Positions 48,708 to 57,127 of a DNA stretch of 62,273 bases are shown piece after piece. The stretch's first letter is position 1; each line of letters begins with the position of its first letter. This DNA is from DASUMF01 sp040510575. GTDB taxonomy: Bacteria > Actinomycetota > Acidimicrobiia > IMCC26256 > DASPTH01. The stretch spans positions 1-62,273 of the forward strand of contig JBEVIU010000102.1 of the NCBI GenBank assembly GCA_040510575.1. Direction: 5' to 3'. Below the pieces are notes generated by a model. The model had not been told where the DNA came from, did not search any database, and worked only from the letters and a program-made list of their open reading frames with translations. The position numbers and the translations under genes were made by a program.

Positions 48708-50648
48708 ATGCGAGGCGAGATCCTCTGGGAGCCGACAGCCGACGCGCTCACGCAGACCGAGCTCGGGAAGTACCTCGGGTGGTTGCGCGACAACGGCGGT
48801 CCGTCGTTCGAGCGATACGACGACCTCTGGCGCTGGTCGGTCGACGAGCTCGGCGCGTTCTGGGAGTCGTTCGCCAGTTGGGTCGGCACCGAGTGGGGCG
48901 TGGCACCGAGCTCGGTCTTGCCCTCACGGGCGATGCCAGGCACGCGGTGGTTCGAGGGCGCCACACTGAACTACGCCGAGCACGCACTACGCACCGCTGA
49001 GCGTCGCGGCGACGAGACCGCGGTCGTCGCCCACAGCCAGACGCGCGCACCGATCGCGCTGTCATGGGCCGAGTTGGCCGAGGCAGTGTCTCGGTGTCGG
49101 GCTGGCCTGCAGCGACATGGCGTCGGTCGCGGCGACCGCGTCGTCGCCTACACGCCGAACATCCCCGAGACGCTGGTCGCGTTCCTCGCGACGGCGAGCC
49201 TCGGCGCGATCTGGTCGTCGTGCGCGCCCGAGTTCGGTACGAAGTCGGTGGTCGACCGGTTCGTCCAGGTCGAGCCGAAGGTGCTGCTCGCCGTCGACGG
49301 CTACCGCTACGGCACGAAGGACATCGACCGCCTTCCCGAAGTCGCCGCCATCGAAGCGGCGCTCCCGACGCTGGTGCACACCGTTCGCCTTCGATACCTG
49401 GGCACGGGTGAAGACACGTGGGGTGAGCTGCTCGCCGAGCCCGGGCCGCTCGAGTTCGACCACGTGCCGTTCGATCACCCGCTCTACGTGCTGTACAGCT
49501 CCGGCACGACCGGACTCCCGAAGGCGATCGTGCATGGCCACGGCGGCATCACGCTCGAGCACCAGAAGACCCTGCGACTCCATCACGATCTGGGTGAAGG
49601 CGATCGGTTCGCCTGGTTCACCACCACCGGCTGGATGATGTGGAACTACTTGATGTCGGGCCTGCTCGTCGGGACGACGATCGTGCTGTTCGACGGCGAT
49701 CCCGCCTTTCCCGATCTCGGCACGCTCTGGCGGCTCGCGGCCGACACGGAGCTCGATGTCCTCGGGGTGAGCGCGTCGTTCCTGATGGCATGCCGCAAGG
49801 CAGGCGTGGTCCCGCCGCCGCACGAACTGCGGAGTGTGGGGAGCACGGCATCGCCGCTGCCCCCCGACGGGTTCCGCTGGGTGCACGACACCGTCGGCGC
49901 CGACGTGCAGGTTGCGTCGATGAGCGGTGGCACCGACGTGTGCACGGCGTTCGTGGGAGCGTCGCCCTGGCTGCCGGTGCGCGCGGGTGAGATCAGCGGC
50001 CGCATGCTCGGATGCGACGTGCAGGCCTTCGATGCGGATGGTGCGCGGTGCGCGGCGGGTGAGCAGGGCGAGCTCGTGATCACATCACCCATGCCGTCGA
50101 TGCCCGTCGGTTTCTGGAATGACCTCGACGGCACCAAGCTTCACAACGCCTACTACTCCGACTTCCCCGGGGTGTGGCGTCATGGCGATTGGGTCACGTT
50201 CTACGACGACGGCGCGTGCGTGATCTCCGGCCGTTCGGATGCGACCTTGAATCGGGGCGGTGTTCGCCTCGGCACGAGCGACTTCTACGCCGTCGTCGAC
50301 GCGCTGCCCGAAGTCGACGACAGCCTCGTGGTGTACCTCGAGGGGAGCGACGAGGACGTGATGGGGGAGTTGCTCCTGTTCGTCGCGCTCGCACCGGGCG
50401 TCGAGCTCGACGACGATCTTCGCAAGCGCATCGCCGGTGCACTGCGCACCGAGCTCTCGCCGCGGCACGTGCCCGACGTGCTCCACGCCGTCCCCACGAT
50501 TCCGCGCACCCTGTCGGGCAAGAAGCTCGAAGTGCCGGTGAAGCGGATCCTCAACGGCTCGAAGGCCGACGACGTGGCGAGCCGCAGCTCGTTGTCGGAT
50601 CCCGACTCGCTCGACTGGTTCGAGGAGTTCGCACAGACCCGCACCTGA
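48708..50648 (+). CDS. Acetoacetyl-CoA synthetase (acetoacetate-CoA ligase)
   Basis: A 646-residue ANL ligase; ATG 48708 follows a GGGAGAAG site. The N-terminus ILWEPTADALTQTELGKYLGWL matches the acetoacetyl-CoA synthetase signature, and YVLYSSGTTGLPKAIVHGHGG is the AMP motif followed by LEHQKTLRLHHDLGEGDRFAWFTTTGWMMWNYLMSGLLVGTTIVLFDGDPAFPD, specific to the group. GRSDATLNRGGVRLGTSDFY is A8, and TLSGKKLEVPVKRIL holds the catalytic Lys. It would make acetoacetyl-CoA from acetoacetate, CoA and ATP, which thiolase could then split. Confidence 0.94.
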   Translation: MRGEILWEPTADALTQTELGKYLGWLRDNGGPSFERYDDLWRWSVDELGAFWESFASWVGTEWGVAPSSVLPSRAMPGTRWFEGATLNYAEHALRTAERRGDETAVVAHSQTRAPIALSWAELAEAVSRCRAGLQRHGVGRGDRVVAYTPNIPETLVAFLATASLGAIWSSCAPEFGTKSVVDRFVQVEPKVLLAVDGYRYGTKDIDRLPEVAAIEAALPTLVHTVRLRYLGTGEDTWGELLAEPGPLEFDHVPFDHPLYVLYSSGTTGLPKAIVHGHGGITLEHQKTLRLHHDLGEGDRFAWFTTTGWMMWNYLMSGLLVGTTIVLFDGDPAFPDLGTLWRLAADTELDVLGVSASFLMACRKAGVVPPPHELRSVGSTASPLPPDGFRWVHDTVGADVQVASMSGGTDVCTAFVGASPWLPVRAGEISGRMLGCDVQAFDADGARCAAGEQGELVITSPMPSMPVGFWNDLDGTKLHNAYYSDFPGVWRHGDWVTFYDDGACVISGRSDATLNRGGVRLGTSDFYAVVDALPEVDDSLVVYLEGSDEDVMGELLLFVALAPGVELDDDLRKRIAGALRTELSPRHVPDVLHAVPTIPRTLSGKKLEVPVKRILNGSKADDVASRSSLSDPDSLDWFEEFAQTRT

Positions 50649-50780
50649 GCTCTGATCAGCGGTTCGGTGCTGCGTCGGGGGAGCGGAGGTTTGGCGACGG
50701 CTCCACGTCGGGAAATCCACCTTCGTGCGCGTCAGTCCTGCCATGATCGTCGGAGGGCAGACCGGCCGAAGGGGGGCGGG

Positions 50781-50894
50781 GTGCTGAACGACACCGAGAT
50801 GCGACTGGGACGGGGCCATGCCCCATGGCATGCCGCGTTGCTGGCCGTCAGCACGTTCGTCGCCGCCGCGCTCGCAGTGGTCGCAACACGCTGA
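50781..50894 (+). CDS. 37-residue possible membrane peptide
   Basis: GTG 50781 sits right after a GGGGGGCGGG stretch and opens 38 codons: a polar start (MLNDTEMRLGRGHAPWH) and a hydrophobic end (AALLAVSTFVAAALAVVATR). It could be a single-span peptide. It lies between acetoacetyl-CoA synthetase and a terminator. Evidence is only start position and topology. Confidence 0.35.
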   Translation: MLNDTEMRLGRGHAPWHAALLAVSTFVAAALAVVATR

Positions 50895-50956
50895 ACCCGG
50901 TTCCTCGCCGCGTGCAGCGAGCCGTCGCTCGACGAGCCCGTACCTCCTACGAGAAA

Positions 50957-50980
50957 GCCCCCGCACCGAAGTGCGGGGGC
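50957..50980. terminator. Strong GC hairpin terminator
   Basis: GCCCCCGCAC and GTGCGGGGGC form a perfect 10-base stem with a CGAA tetraloop. On the minus strand it lies 25 bases past the stop of the 51006-51341 gene and is followed by TTTC; on the plus strand CTTGTCG follows. Most likely a factor-independent terminator for one or both sides. Confidence 0.7.
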
Positions 50981-51005
50981 CTTGTCGTTGCTGGCGGGGC
51001 CGTGC

Positions 51006-51341
51006 TCAGGATGCGCAGTAGGTGTTGATCTGGTCGGTGACCTTGACGAGGTGGTCGTGGACCGTGTTGGCCCAGTCGATGCGCTCCTGGAGGAACTTCA
51101 CGCGGTCCTCCTGGTTCTTGGCCTGGGCGTCGGCGAGGCGGGTGTTGAGCGAGGCGGTCCGCTGCTCGACCTTCCCGAGTCGCTCCTGGATCTTCGGGAG
51201 ACGGGCAGTGGCCTTCTCGCAGAACGCCTGCTTGTGCGTTGCGGCCGGAGCATCGGCGGTCTGAGCGGCTGCGATTCCGGCACCACCGACGACTGAGATT
51301 GCGCCGATCATGCCCGCAGCAGCCAAATGGCGGAGTTTCAT
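51006..51341 (-). CDS. Small secreted helical protein with terminal Cys pair
   Basis: A 111-residue protein from ATG 51341. Residues 1-26 are a signal peptide (MKLRHLAAAGMIGAISVVGG ending AAAQ). The mature part is mostly alpha-helical with heptad-like KIQERLGKVEQRTASLNTRL and EDRVKFLQERIDWANTVHDHL segments, so a two-helix coiled coil is likely. Only two Cys exist, at 41 and 109, near the ends; they could form a disulfide that clamps the hairpin. Exported, unknown role. A strong terminator follows. Confidence 0.75.
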   Translation of the reverse strand: MKLRHLAAAGMIGAISVVGGAGIAAAQTADAPAATHKQAFCEKATARLPKIQERLGKVEQRTASLNTRLADAQAKNQEDRVKFLQERIDWANTVHDHLVKVTDQINTYCAS

Positions 51342-51437
51342 GGAAGGACCTCTCGTTCGGGGCTGATGATCACAGTCTCGGAGAAGGTTGTAGTTCTCCG
51401 GTCAGCCGAATGTGAGGAACGTGCCAAGCCGTCGGCT

Positions 51438-51458
51438 GCTCCTGGGCGCTTCAGGAGC
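51438..51458. terminator. Hairpin downstream of the iron-permease-like gene
   Basis: GCTCCTG (51438-51444) and CAGGAGC (51452-51458) are perfect 7-base arms around seven bases, just past the stop of the minus-strand gene at 51466. A weaker dyad (CGGAGAA..TTCTCCG) lies at 51379-51400. No T-run is visible. Confidence 0.4.
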
Positions 51459-51465
51459 CTGGGCT

Positions 51466-51876
51466 TCAAGAGTCGGTGTCCCGCCGCGCCGCGACGTGTT
51501 GCTCGATGCGGCGCTCCTCGAGATCGAGGATCTCGTCGTCGGACGACGCCTCGACCGCGACCAGGCGGTCATCCGCGTCGGGCGAAGCGTGCACGAGCTC
51601 GTCGAGCTTGAGCTGGAAGGCCAGCTGCTCTCGCCGTTGCGTGTGCTGGAGAACGAACACCATCACGAGCGTGGTGCTCGCGCAGAGGTTTCCGAAGACG
51701 AACTGCACGTCGGAGTCGAAGCCGGTGGCGATCACGACGACCCAGCTCGCAGCGACGAGCACGGCCACCACGATCGCCATCGTCGGTCGGGTGGTCATCT
51801 CGTTGACCCGGTGCACGGCTCGGCTCGTGCGGGGACGCTGCGCGGTCGGGACCTCGTGCTTGGCGGAGATGGGCAT
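51466..51876 (-). CDS. Low-affinity iron permease-like (Fet4/PF04120) protein
   Basis: A 136-residue protein from ATG 51876. Two hydrophobic segments, TRPTMAIVVAVLVAASWVVVIATGF and VQFVFGNLCASTTLVMVFVLQHTQ, are followed by a cytoplasmic REQLAFQLKLDELVHASPDADDRLVAVE; this last motif is the signature of bacterial short PF04120 proteins. Despite the name, iron transport is not shown for the bacterial forms. No iron operon adjoins. Confidence 0.85.
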   Translation of the reverse strand: MPISAKHEVPTAQRPRTSRAVHRVNEMTTRPTMAIVVAVLVAASWVVVIATGFDSDVQFVFGNLCASTTLVMVFVLQHTQRREQLAFQLKLDELVHASPDADDRLVAVEASSDDEILDLEERRIEQHVAARRDTDS

Positions 51877-51950
51877 GTCGAGTGGTACCCGATCCAGGGA
51901 GAGAAGAGCGTTTACCCGTGTTGCTGCGGGCTGAGTGAGGGGCGGGAGGG

Positions 51951-52025
51951 CTATGCCCTCCGAACGAAGTACACGATCAGGACGATGAGGAGGATGATGA
52001 CGACGGTGCCTAAGCCGATATACAT
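51951..52025 (-). CDS. 24-residue hydrophobic membrane microprotein
   Basis: ATG 52025 with AGGAACGAG just upstream encodes 24 residues: MYIGLGTVVIILLIVLIVYF followed by a basic VRRA end. It is a textbook single-span micropeptide, N-terminus out or in the membrane, with a positive inside tail. Similar MYIGLGT-type peptides occur as unannotated genes in many bacteria. Upstream of the iron-permease-like gene on the same strand, about 74 bases before its ATG. Confidence 0.55.
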   Translation of the reverse strand: MYIGLGTVVIILLIVLIVYFVRRA

Positions 52026-52087
52026 GACTCGTTCCTACCCCCATCGAGTCAGATTCGAAACCCGTCGCGTGTGCGGATCCTCGCACC

Positions 52088-52417
52088 GTGACCGACGTCG
52101 CTCTCAATGCGGCACGACGAAGCGCCGAATCCACACACGTGCCCAAGCTGGAAGTCGACGACAGGCTCGTCACCTCGCCCGACTGCGAGACCGAGGTGCT
52201 GGTCGCGCCGGTGGTCGACGCGCCGCGCCCCGCCGTGCTGCTCCAGGACAGCGGCGTCTGTCCCGAGTGCTTGACGCGCAACGCGGTCGAGGCCCCAGTC
52301 GACTTCGAGGGCTGGGGTGATCGGCCTCGGAGGATCGGTCCGTGCATCACCTGCGCCCAGCAGTTGTTCTACATCCCGGGCGACACCATGCTCATCGTCT
52401 GGAACCTGGGCGACTGA
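52088..52417 (+). CDS. Uncharacterised protein with zinc-ribbon-like CxxC pair
   Basis: A 109-residue protein from GTG 52088. A CPEC pair near residue 58 and a CITC pair near 86 have the spacing of a zinc ribbon; between them is NAVEAPVDFEGWGDRPRRIG. The first 50 residues are acidic and variable. It may bind DNA or RNA or just be structural. Function unknown. The stop precedes the convergent secreted-protein gene by 46 bases. Confidence 0.7.
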   Translation: MTDVALNAARRSAESTHVPKLEVDDRLVTSPDCETEVLVAPVVDAPRPAVLLQDSGVCPECLTRNAVEAPVDFEGWGDRPRRIGPCITCAQQLFYIPGDTMLIVWNLGD

Positions 52418-52463
52418 GCAGAGCGGCCCCGTTTCACGTCGCGGCTCGCTGCCCCGAGCGCGG

Positions 52464-53138
52464 TCAGCTCGCCGCAAGCTTCAGGCGAAACCACGCACGA
52501 GCCACGATCGAATCGAAGGTCGGCGGGTCGACTTCGCTCCCCCCCGCCCCGATCACGATCACGGCGTTGTTCTCCCGCACGTACGCGACGTCGGCAACCC
52601 ATCGCTCAGGCTCCAGAGGACTTTGACCCGCAAGCGTGCGTGTGGTCCTGTCCTGGATCGCGAACCGCTGATCGCCAATCGGCATCGTCGGAAGCCGCGA
52701 CGCCGCGATGGTCGTCACGTTGCCCGTGACGGGATCTGAAATCTCAGTGGTCGTGCACGACAGCGCTGCTGCCTTGCTCCGCACCACGAACGTGCTTGCC
52801 TTCCTGCTGGAAGGGAAGACGTAGATGGCCTCAGCCGCGCCTACGCCGGGAGGGTTCGTGACGAAGGCGACGTTGCCATGCGTGGAGGACCCTGTTCGAA
52901 GGGCGCGAGCATCGGCGTTCGGGCCGTTGCAGCGCCCTACAGGTGACGGCGTTTCGAGCGGCTCGTTCTGCCACTCGACGAAGCCCGGAAAATCGAGGGG
53001 CGGCAGATCCTCGACCTCGATGAGGGCGTCGGTCATCTCGGCTGGCTCGAGCGTGCCCGAATGGTCGTTCGCTTCAGCGGCCGGCCCGAGCGCGCCGACC
53101 GTCACGGCCACGACCGCACTGACGACGAACCGGCGCAT
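52464..53138 (-). CDS. Secreted PknH-sensor-like protein
   Basis: A 224-residue protein from ATG 53138. Signal peptide at residues 1-23 (MRRFVVSAVVAVTVGALGPA). The rest (EMTDALIEVEDLPPLDFPGFVEW, ASTFVVRSKAAALSCTTTEI, YVRENNAVIVIGAGGSE) resembles the extracellular PknH_C/sensor fold of actinobacterial lipoproteins and kinases. The mature N-terminus has no lipobox Cys, so it is secreted rather than lipid-anchored. Two Cys may pair. Role unknown. Confidence 0.75.
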   Translation of the reverse strand: MRRFVVSAVVAVTVGALGPAAEANDHSGTLEPAEMTDALIEVEDLPPLDFPGFVEWQNEPLETPSPVGRCNGPNADARALRTGSSTHGNVAFVTNPPGVGAAEAIYVFPSSRKASTFVVRSKAAALSCTTTEISDPVTGNVTTIAASRLPTMPIGDQRFAIQDRTTRTLAGQSPLEPERWVADVAYVRENNAVIVIGAGGSEVDPPTFDSIVARAWFRLKLAAS

Positions 53139-53248
53139 CTACCTACGGTAGACGGCCGTTTCGCGGCCAATTTCACAGTGCCGAGATGGGCAGTCGTTGA
53201 CGCGAACGACCGTGCCGATCCTCTCGACGACGCGGAACCGCAGAGCGG

Positions 53249-53608
53249 CTACTTGAACCAGATGCGCTGGTACTCGCGGCTCATGGGGTGCACGAGCAGG
53301 GCGACGAGCGCGCCGTCGAACAGCAGGCTGATGATCGCGGTCGAGGTGAGCACCGACGCGCCGAACACGGCGATCAACATGACCACCTGCAGCACGGCAC
53401 CGACCACGGCAACCGCGTAGCCCCAGCGCTTCTCGTTCGCGATGCCGAACCCACCGGCTCCGAGCAGGGCGATGATCGCGAGCTGCGTCAGCACCGAGGT
53501 GGCGGCCACACCGAAGATCAGCCCGAAGACGGCGTCGATGTAGCAGAGGAACGTCGCGATCACGAGGGTCTGCGGCTGGAAATGATTGACCCACTTCCAA
53601 TTGTTCAC
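53249..53608 (-). CDS. Four-helix membrane protein, unknown
   Basis: A 119-residue protein whose GTG 53608 overlaps the RlmN stop as GTGA. Four hydrophobic segments are visible (TLVIATFLCYIDAVFGLIFG, SVLTQLAIIALLGAGGFGI, YAVAVVGAVLQVVMLIAVF and STAIISLLFDGALVALLVH). I do not recognise a functional family. Third gene of mshD-rlmN and this gene, so its expression is tied to theirs. Confidence 0.8.
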   Translation of the reverse strand: MNNWKWVNHFQPQTLVIATFLCYIDAVFGLIFGVAATSVLTQLAIIALLGAGGFGIANEKRWGYAVAVVGAVLQVVMLIAVFGASVLTSTAIISLLFDGALVALLVHPMSREYQRIWFK

Positions 53609-54678
53609 GGGCTCATTCTTGTCGATGACGGAGGGGCGACGGGTATCGCCATGCGGGCCCGGAGCTGACCGCAGGCGGCGTCGATGTCGGTGCCGCGGTT
53701 GCGTCGCACCGTCGCGGTCACTCCCCGGGCTGCGAGCCGGTCGGCGAACACCTTGAGACGGGCGGCGGGCGCGGCACGGCCCTTGTACTCGGCTGTGGCG
53801 TTGAGCGGGATCAGGTTCACGTGGGCACCCCCGGCGCCGGGGAACGTGTGGAGCAGTCCGCCCAAGCGGTCGGCCTGCTCGGGATGGTCGTTGACCCCGG
53901 CGATGCAGGCGTACTCGAACGTGATCCGGCGACCGTGCGCACCGGCGAAGTCGGCGGCCGCGTCGAGCACCTCGGCGATCGGGTAGCGGCGGTTGAGGGG
54001 GACGAGCTTGTCGCGCAGCGCGTCGTCGGGCGCGTGCAAGGAGATGGCGAGGGTCACGGGGAGCTCCTCGGTGGCGAGACGGCGGATCCCGGGGACGACG
54101 CCCACGGTGCTCACCGTGAGCCGCCGGGCGGAGATGCCGAAGTCGGCGTGCAGGCGCTCGACCGCGGCCCAGGTGTTGTCGTAGTTCGCGAGCGGCTCGC
54201 CCATGCCCATGAAGACGACGTTGCTCACGCGTTGCGGGGCGGCGTGGGCGGCACGGGCGACCTGCTCCACGATCTCACCGGCGTCGAGATGACGCTCGAA
54301 GCCCGCCTGCCCGGTGGCGCAGAACGTGCACCCCATCGCGCAGCCGGCCTGCGAGGACACGCACACGGTGGCGCGAGTGGGGGAGCGCATCAGCACGGTC
54401 TCGACCTGGGCGCCGCCGCGCGCACACGTCCACAGCCACTTGGTGGTCATCTCGTCGGACGACGTCGTCGACGTGGAGAGGTCGAGCGCGAGCGGCAGCG
54501 CCTCGGCCAAGCGCTCGCGCAACGCGCGCGGCAACGCGGTCGCGTCGTCGAGCGGCCGCGGCGCGAGCAGGGCCTCCCACGCCTGGGTCGCGCGGTACTT
54601 CGGCTCGCCCCACGACTCGAGGAGCGCGGTGACATCGTCGCGGCTCGCCGCGTACCGGGAGCTCGGTGACTCGGTCAT
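53605..54678 (-). CDS. rlmN: 23S rRNA (adenine-C2)-methyltransferase RlmN
   Basis: A 357-residue radical SAM enzyme from ATG 54678. Residues 113-120 are CAMGCTFC, the CxxxCxxC 4Fe-4S motif. RVSNVVFMGMGEPLANYDN and RRLTVSTVGVVPGIRRL are RlmN signatures; the C-terminal NRGTDIDAACGQLRA contains the methyl-carrying Cys. It methylates C2 of A2503 in 23S rRNA and also some tRNAs, tuning peptide-exit function and antibiotic response. It overlaps mshD at its 5' end (ATGA) and a small membrane gene at its 3' end (GTGA). Confidence 0.96.
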   Translation of the reverse strand: MTESPSSRYAASRDDVTALLESWGEPKYRATQAWEALLAPRPLDDATALPRALRERLAEALPLALDLSTSTTSSDEMTTKWLWTCARGGAQVETVLMRSPTRATVCVSSQAGCAMGCTFCATGQAGFERHLDAGEIVEQVARAAHAAPQRVSNVVFMGMGEPLANYDNTWAAVERLHADFGISARRLTVSTVGVVPGIRRLATEELPVTLAISLHAPDDALRDKLVPLNRRYPIAEVLDAAADFAGAHGRRITFEYACIAGVNDHPEQADRLGGLLHTFPGAGGAHVNLIPLNATAEYKGRAAPAARLKVFADRLAARGVTATVRRNRGTDIDAACGQLRARMAIPVAPPSSTRMSP

Positions 54679-55622
54679 GAGCCCACTGCCTCGACATCGC
54701 GTGCGTACGCCCGATCGGTTCGGTGATCGACGAACCCGAGTGCGCGGTACAACCCCACCGCCGCAGCGTTGGCGCCGTCGACGTAGAGCATGCCGACGGT
54801 GATGCCACGGTCCGCCAGCGACTCGAGGCCACCCGTGGTGAGCGCGCGCCCGAGCCCGCGCGCGTGCCACCGAGGATCCGCACCGATCACGTAGATCTCG
54901 CCGAGCGCCACGGGCTCACGCGGTGGTTTCGGTGGGTGCACCTTCGTCCAGCAGAACCCGGCCATGCCCTCGTCGTCGAACGCGACGAGGAAACCGGCGG
55001 GGTCGAACCAGTCTTCGGCCTCGCGCTGCTCGATGAGGTCGATCGTCCAGTCACCCTGCTCGGGGTGCTCGGCGAAGGCGCGGTTGTTGACCGGCAGCCA
55101 CGCCTCCTCGTCGACGCCGCGACGGAAGGTGCGCACGGTGACACCGTCGGGCCAGGCGGCCGCCGTCGGCAGGGGCAGTGGCACCCGGAGCTGGAGGAGG
55201 TCGCGGTCGTGGGCGAAACCGGTGGTGGCGGCCAGCGCGTCGTCGTCGACGGAGACGCCGTGGGCCCAGAGCGTGACCCGCCCTCCACCCGCATCGGCGA
55301 TGGAGCTGATCGCTTGTGCCACCAGGGACGGTCGCAGGTCGTGGGCGCAGTCGAGTGTCGCCAGCTCCAACGACCACTCGTCGGGGTGGTGGTGTGATGC
55401 ATGGGCATACGCCACGACGGTGCCGTCGTCGTCGCTGACCAGCACTCCGCGGTCGCCGAGCACGCTGTTGCCGGCGATGCCGGCCCACGTCTCGGCTCCG
55501 AGCGGCTCGACCCCCGTGACAGCTTCGACCGAGTCGGCGAGCACTCGGAGTGCCTCCGCGTCGGAGGGCGTGAACGCGTCGAGCACGCGCGTGGTGGTCA
55601 CGTAGGGAGGGTACCGGGCCAT
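54675..55622 (-). CDS. mshD: Mycothiol synthase MshD
   Basis: A 315-residue protein from ATG 55622 with two GNAT domains, the MshD layout. The C-terminal domain has NNRAFAEHPEQGDWTIDLIEQREAEDWFDPAGFLVAFD, the MshD signature, and the acetyl-CoA loop DPRWHARGLGRALTTGGLESL. It acetylates Cys-GlcN-inositol in the last step of mycothiol synthesis, which is restricted to actinobacteria; this is the best taxonomic marker in the window. First gene of mshD-rlmN-membrane protein. The divergent gene is a VOC protein. Confidence 0.94.
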   Translation of the reverse strand: MARYPPYVTTTRVLDAFTPSDAEALRVLADSVEAVTGVEPLGAETWAGIAGNSVLGDRGVLVSDDDGTVVAYAHASHHHPDEWSLELATLDCAHDLRPSLVAQAISSIADAGGGRVTLWAHGVSVDDDALAATTGFAHDRDLLQLRVPLPLPTAAAWPDGVTVRTFRRGVDEEAWLPVNNRAFAEHPEQGDWTIDLIEQREAEDWFDPAGFLVAFDDEGMAGFCWTKVHPPKPPREPVALGEIYVIGADPRWHARGLGRALTTGGLESLADRGITVGMLYVDGANAAAVGLYRALGFVDHRTDRAYARDVEAVGS

Positions 55623-55697
55623 CGTTCGCGGCTCTGTGTCCGTATAGGTTGCAAGGTGGGCGCGGCGGCGCTCGCGAGCACATCGGTTGGAGGCGTG

Positions 55698-56468
55698 ATG
55701 CGGATCGACAAGTACGAACCCGGCGTGCCGTCGTGGGTCGACCTGGGCGCCCCCGACCCCCAGCTGGCCGCCGACTTCTACGGTGCGCTGTTCGGCTGGG
55801 ACGCGCCGGAAGGTCCCGCCGAGGGCGGTGGCTATCGGGTCGCCATGGTCGGCGACGCGGCCGTCGCCGGCATCGGGCCGCAGCAGAACCCCGGACCACC
55901 GGTGTGGGCCACGTACGTGAACGTCGAGGACGCCGACGCGGTGGCAGCCTCCGTGACCGAGCACGGTGGCCAGGTGCTCGTGCCCCCCATGGACGTGATG
56001 GACGCGGGCCGCATGGCGGTGTTCACGGACCCCATGGGCGCGGTGTTCTCCGTCTGGCAACCCAACCAACATCCGGGCGCGCAGCTGGTCAACGAGCCCG
56101 GCACGTGGAGCTGGAGCGAGCTCATCACCAGCGACGTGCCCGCGTCGAAGGCGTTCTACGGCGCAGTGTTCGGTTGGGGTGCCGAGACCCACGGTGACGG
56201 ACCGGGCGCGTACACCGAGTGGCAGGTCGGCGGTCGTTCGGTGAGCGGCCTGATGGAGAAGCCACCGGGTATGCCGGCCGACGTGCCGTCGCACTGGGGC
56301 GTCTACTTCTCGGTGGAGGACACCGACGCCGCGATCGAGCGCATCAAGGAGCTCGGCGGCGCGCTCGTCATGCCGCCGATGCAGGTCGAGCCCGGACGCA
56401 TGGCCGTGGTCACCGATCCCGCGGGTGCCACGTTCAACATCATCCAGCTCGCCGAAGCATCCAGCTGA
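55698..56468 (+). CDS. Two-domain VOC (glyoxalase-like) protein
   Basis: A 256-residue protein from ATG 55698. Two vicinal-oxygen-chelate domains: PSWVDLGAPDPQLAADFYGALFGWDA to GRMAVFTDPMGAVFSVW, and TWSWSELITSDVPASKAFYGAVFGWGAE to GRMAVVTDPAGATFNIIQ. The glyoxalase-type metal ligands are only partly conserved, as in many actinobacterial two-domain VOC proteins annotated as hydroxylase or resistance proteins. Function unknown. Endonuclease III starts two bases later. Confidence 0.92.
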   Translation: MRIDKYEPGVPSWVDLGAPDPQLAADFYGALFGWDAPEGPAEGGGYRVAMVGDAAVAGIGPQQNPGPPVWATYVNVEDADAVAASVTEHGGQVLVPPMDVMDAGRMAVFTDPMGAVFSVWQPNQHPGAQLVNEPGTWSWSELITSDVPASKAFYGAVFGWGAETHGDGPGAYTEWQVGGRSVSGLMEKPPGMPADVPSHWGVYFSVEDTDAAIERIKELGGALVMPPMQVEPGRMAVVTDPAGATFNIIQLAEASS

Positions 56469-56470
56469 GC

Positions 56471-57127
56471 GTGGCGCGTCCGCGGGGCGCGAAGGCGCGC
56501 GCAGCCGAAGTCGTCCCGCGCCTGGCGCGCGCGTATCCGGACGCGGAGTGCGCCCTCGTACACGACGGTCCGTTCCAACTCCTGACCGCGACGATTCTCT
56601 CCGCGCAGACGACCGACGAGAACGTCAACAAGGTCACGCCCGCGCTGTTCGCCAGATATCCGACGGCCGACGACCTCGCGCACGCGGATCCCGACGACGT
56701 GGAGCGGATCATCCACTCGACGGGCTTCTTCCGCTCGAAGGCCAAGAACATCATCGGCATGGCGCAAGCGCTCGAGGATCGGTTCGACGGCGTGGTGCCG
56801 ACGGAGCTCGACGACCTCGTGAGCCTTCCGGGCGTCGGACGCAAGACCGGGAACGTGGTGCGTTCGGTCGCGTTCGACCTCCCGGGGCTTCCTGTCGACA
56901 CGCACGTCGGACGGCTCGCTCGTCGGCTGAAGCTCACCAACGAGACCGACCCGGTGAAGGCGGAGCTCGACCTCAACGGGCTGATCGCGCCCGAGGAGCG
57001 CGGGCGGTTCAGCCTGCGACTGATCCTCCACGGCCGGCAGGTCTGCTTCGCCCGCAAGCCGAACTGCGCGGTGTGCGTGCTGCTCGATCTGTGCCCGTCG
57101 GCCGATCCCAGCGGGGCGTCGGGCTAA
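56471..57127 (+). CDS. nth: Endonuclease III (DNA glycosylase/AP lyase)
   Basis: A 218-residue protein from GTG 56471. The helix-hairpin-helix is LVSLPGVGRKTGNVVRS with the catalytic Lys in GRKT; the catalytic Asp is in VDTHVGRLARRL. The C-terminus holds the 4Fe-4S ligands C-X6-C-X2-C-X5-C (CFARKPNCAVCVLLDLC). It excises oxidised pyrimidines and nicks the strand in base-excision repair. Starts two bases after the VOC gene. Confidence 0.96.
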   Translation: MARPRGAKARAAEVVPRLARAYPDAECALVHDGPFQLLTATILSAQTTDENVNKVTPALFARYPTADDLAHADPDDVERIIHSTGFFRSKAKNIIGMAQALEDRFDGVVPTELDDLVSLPGVGRKTGNVVRSVAFDLPGLPVDTHVGRLARRLKLTNETDPVKAELDLNGLIAPEERGRFSLRLILHGRQVCFARKPNCAVCVLLDLCPSADPSGASG

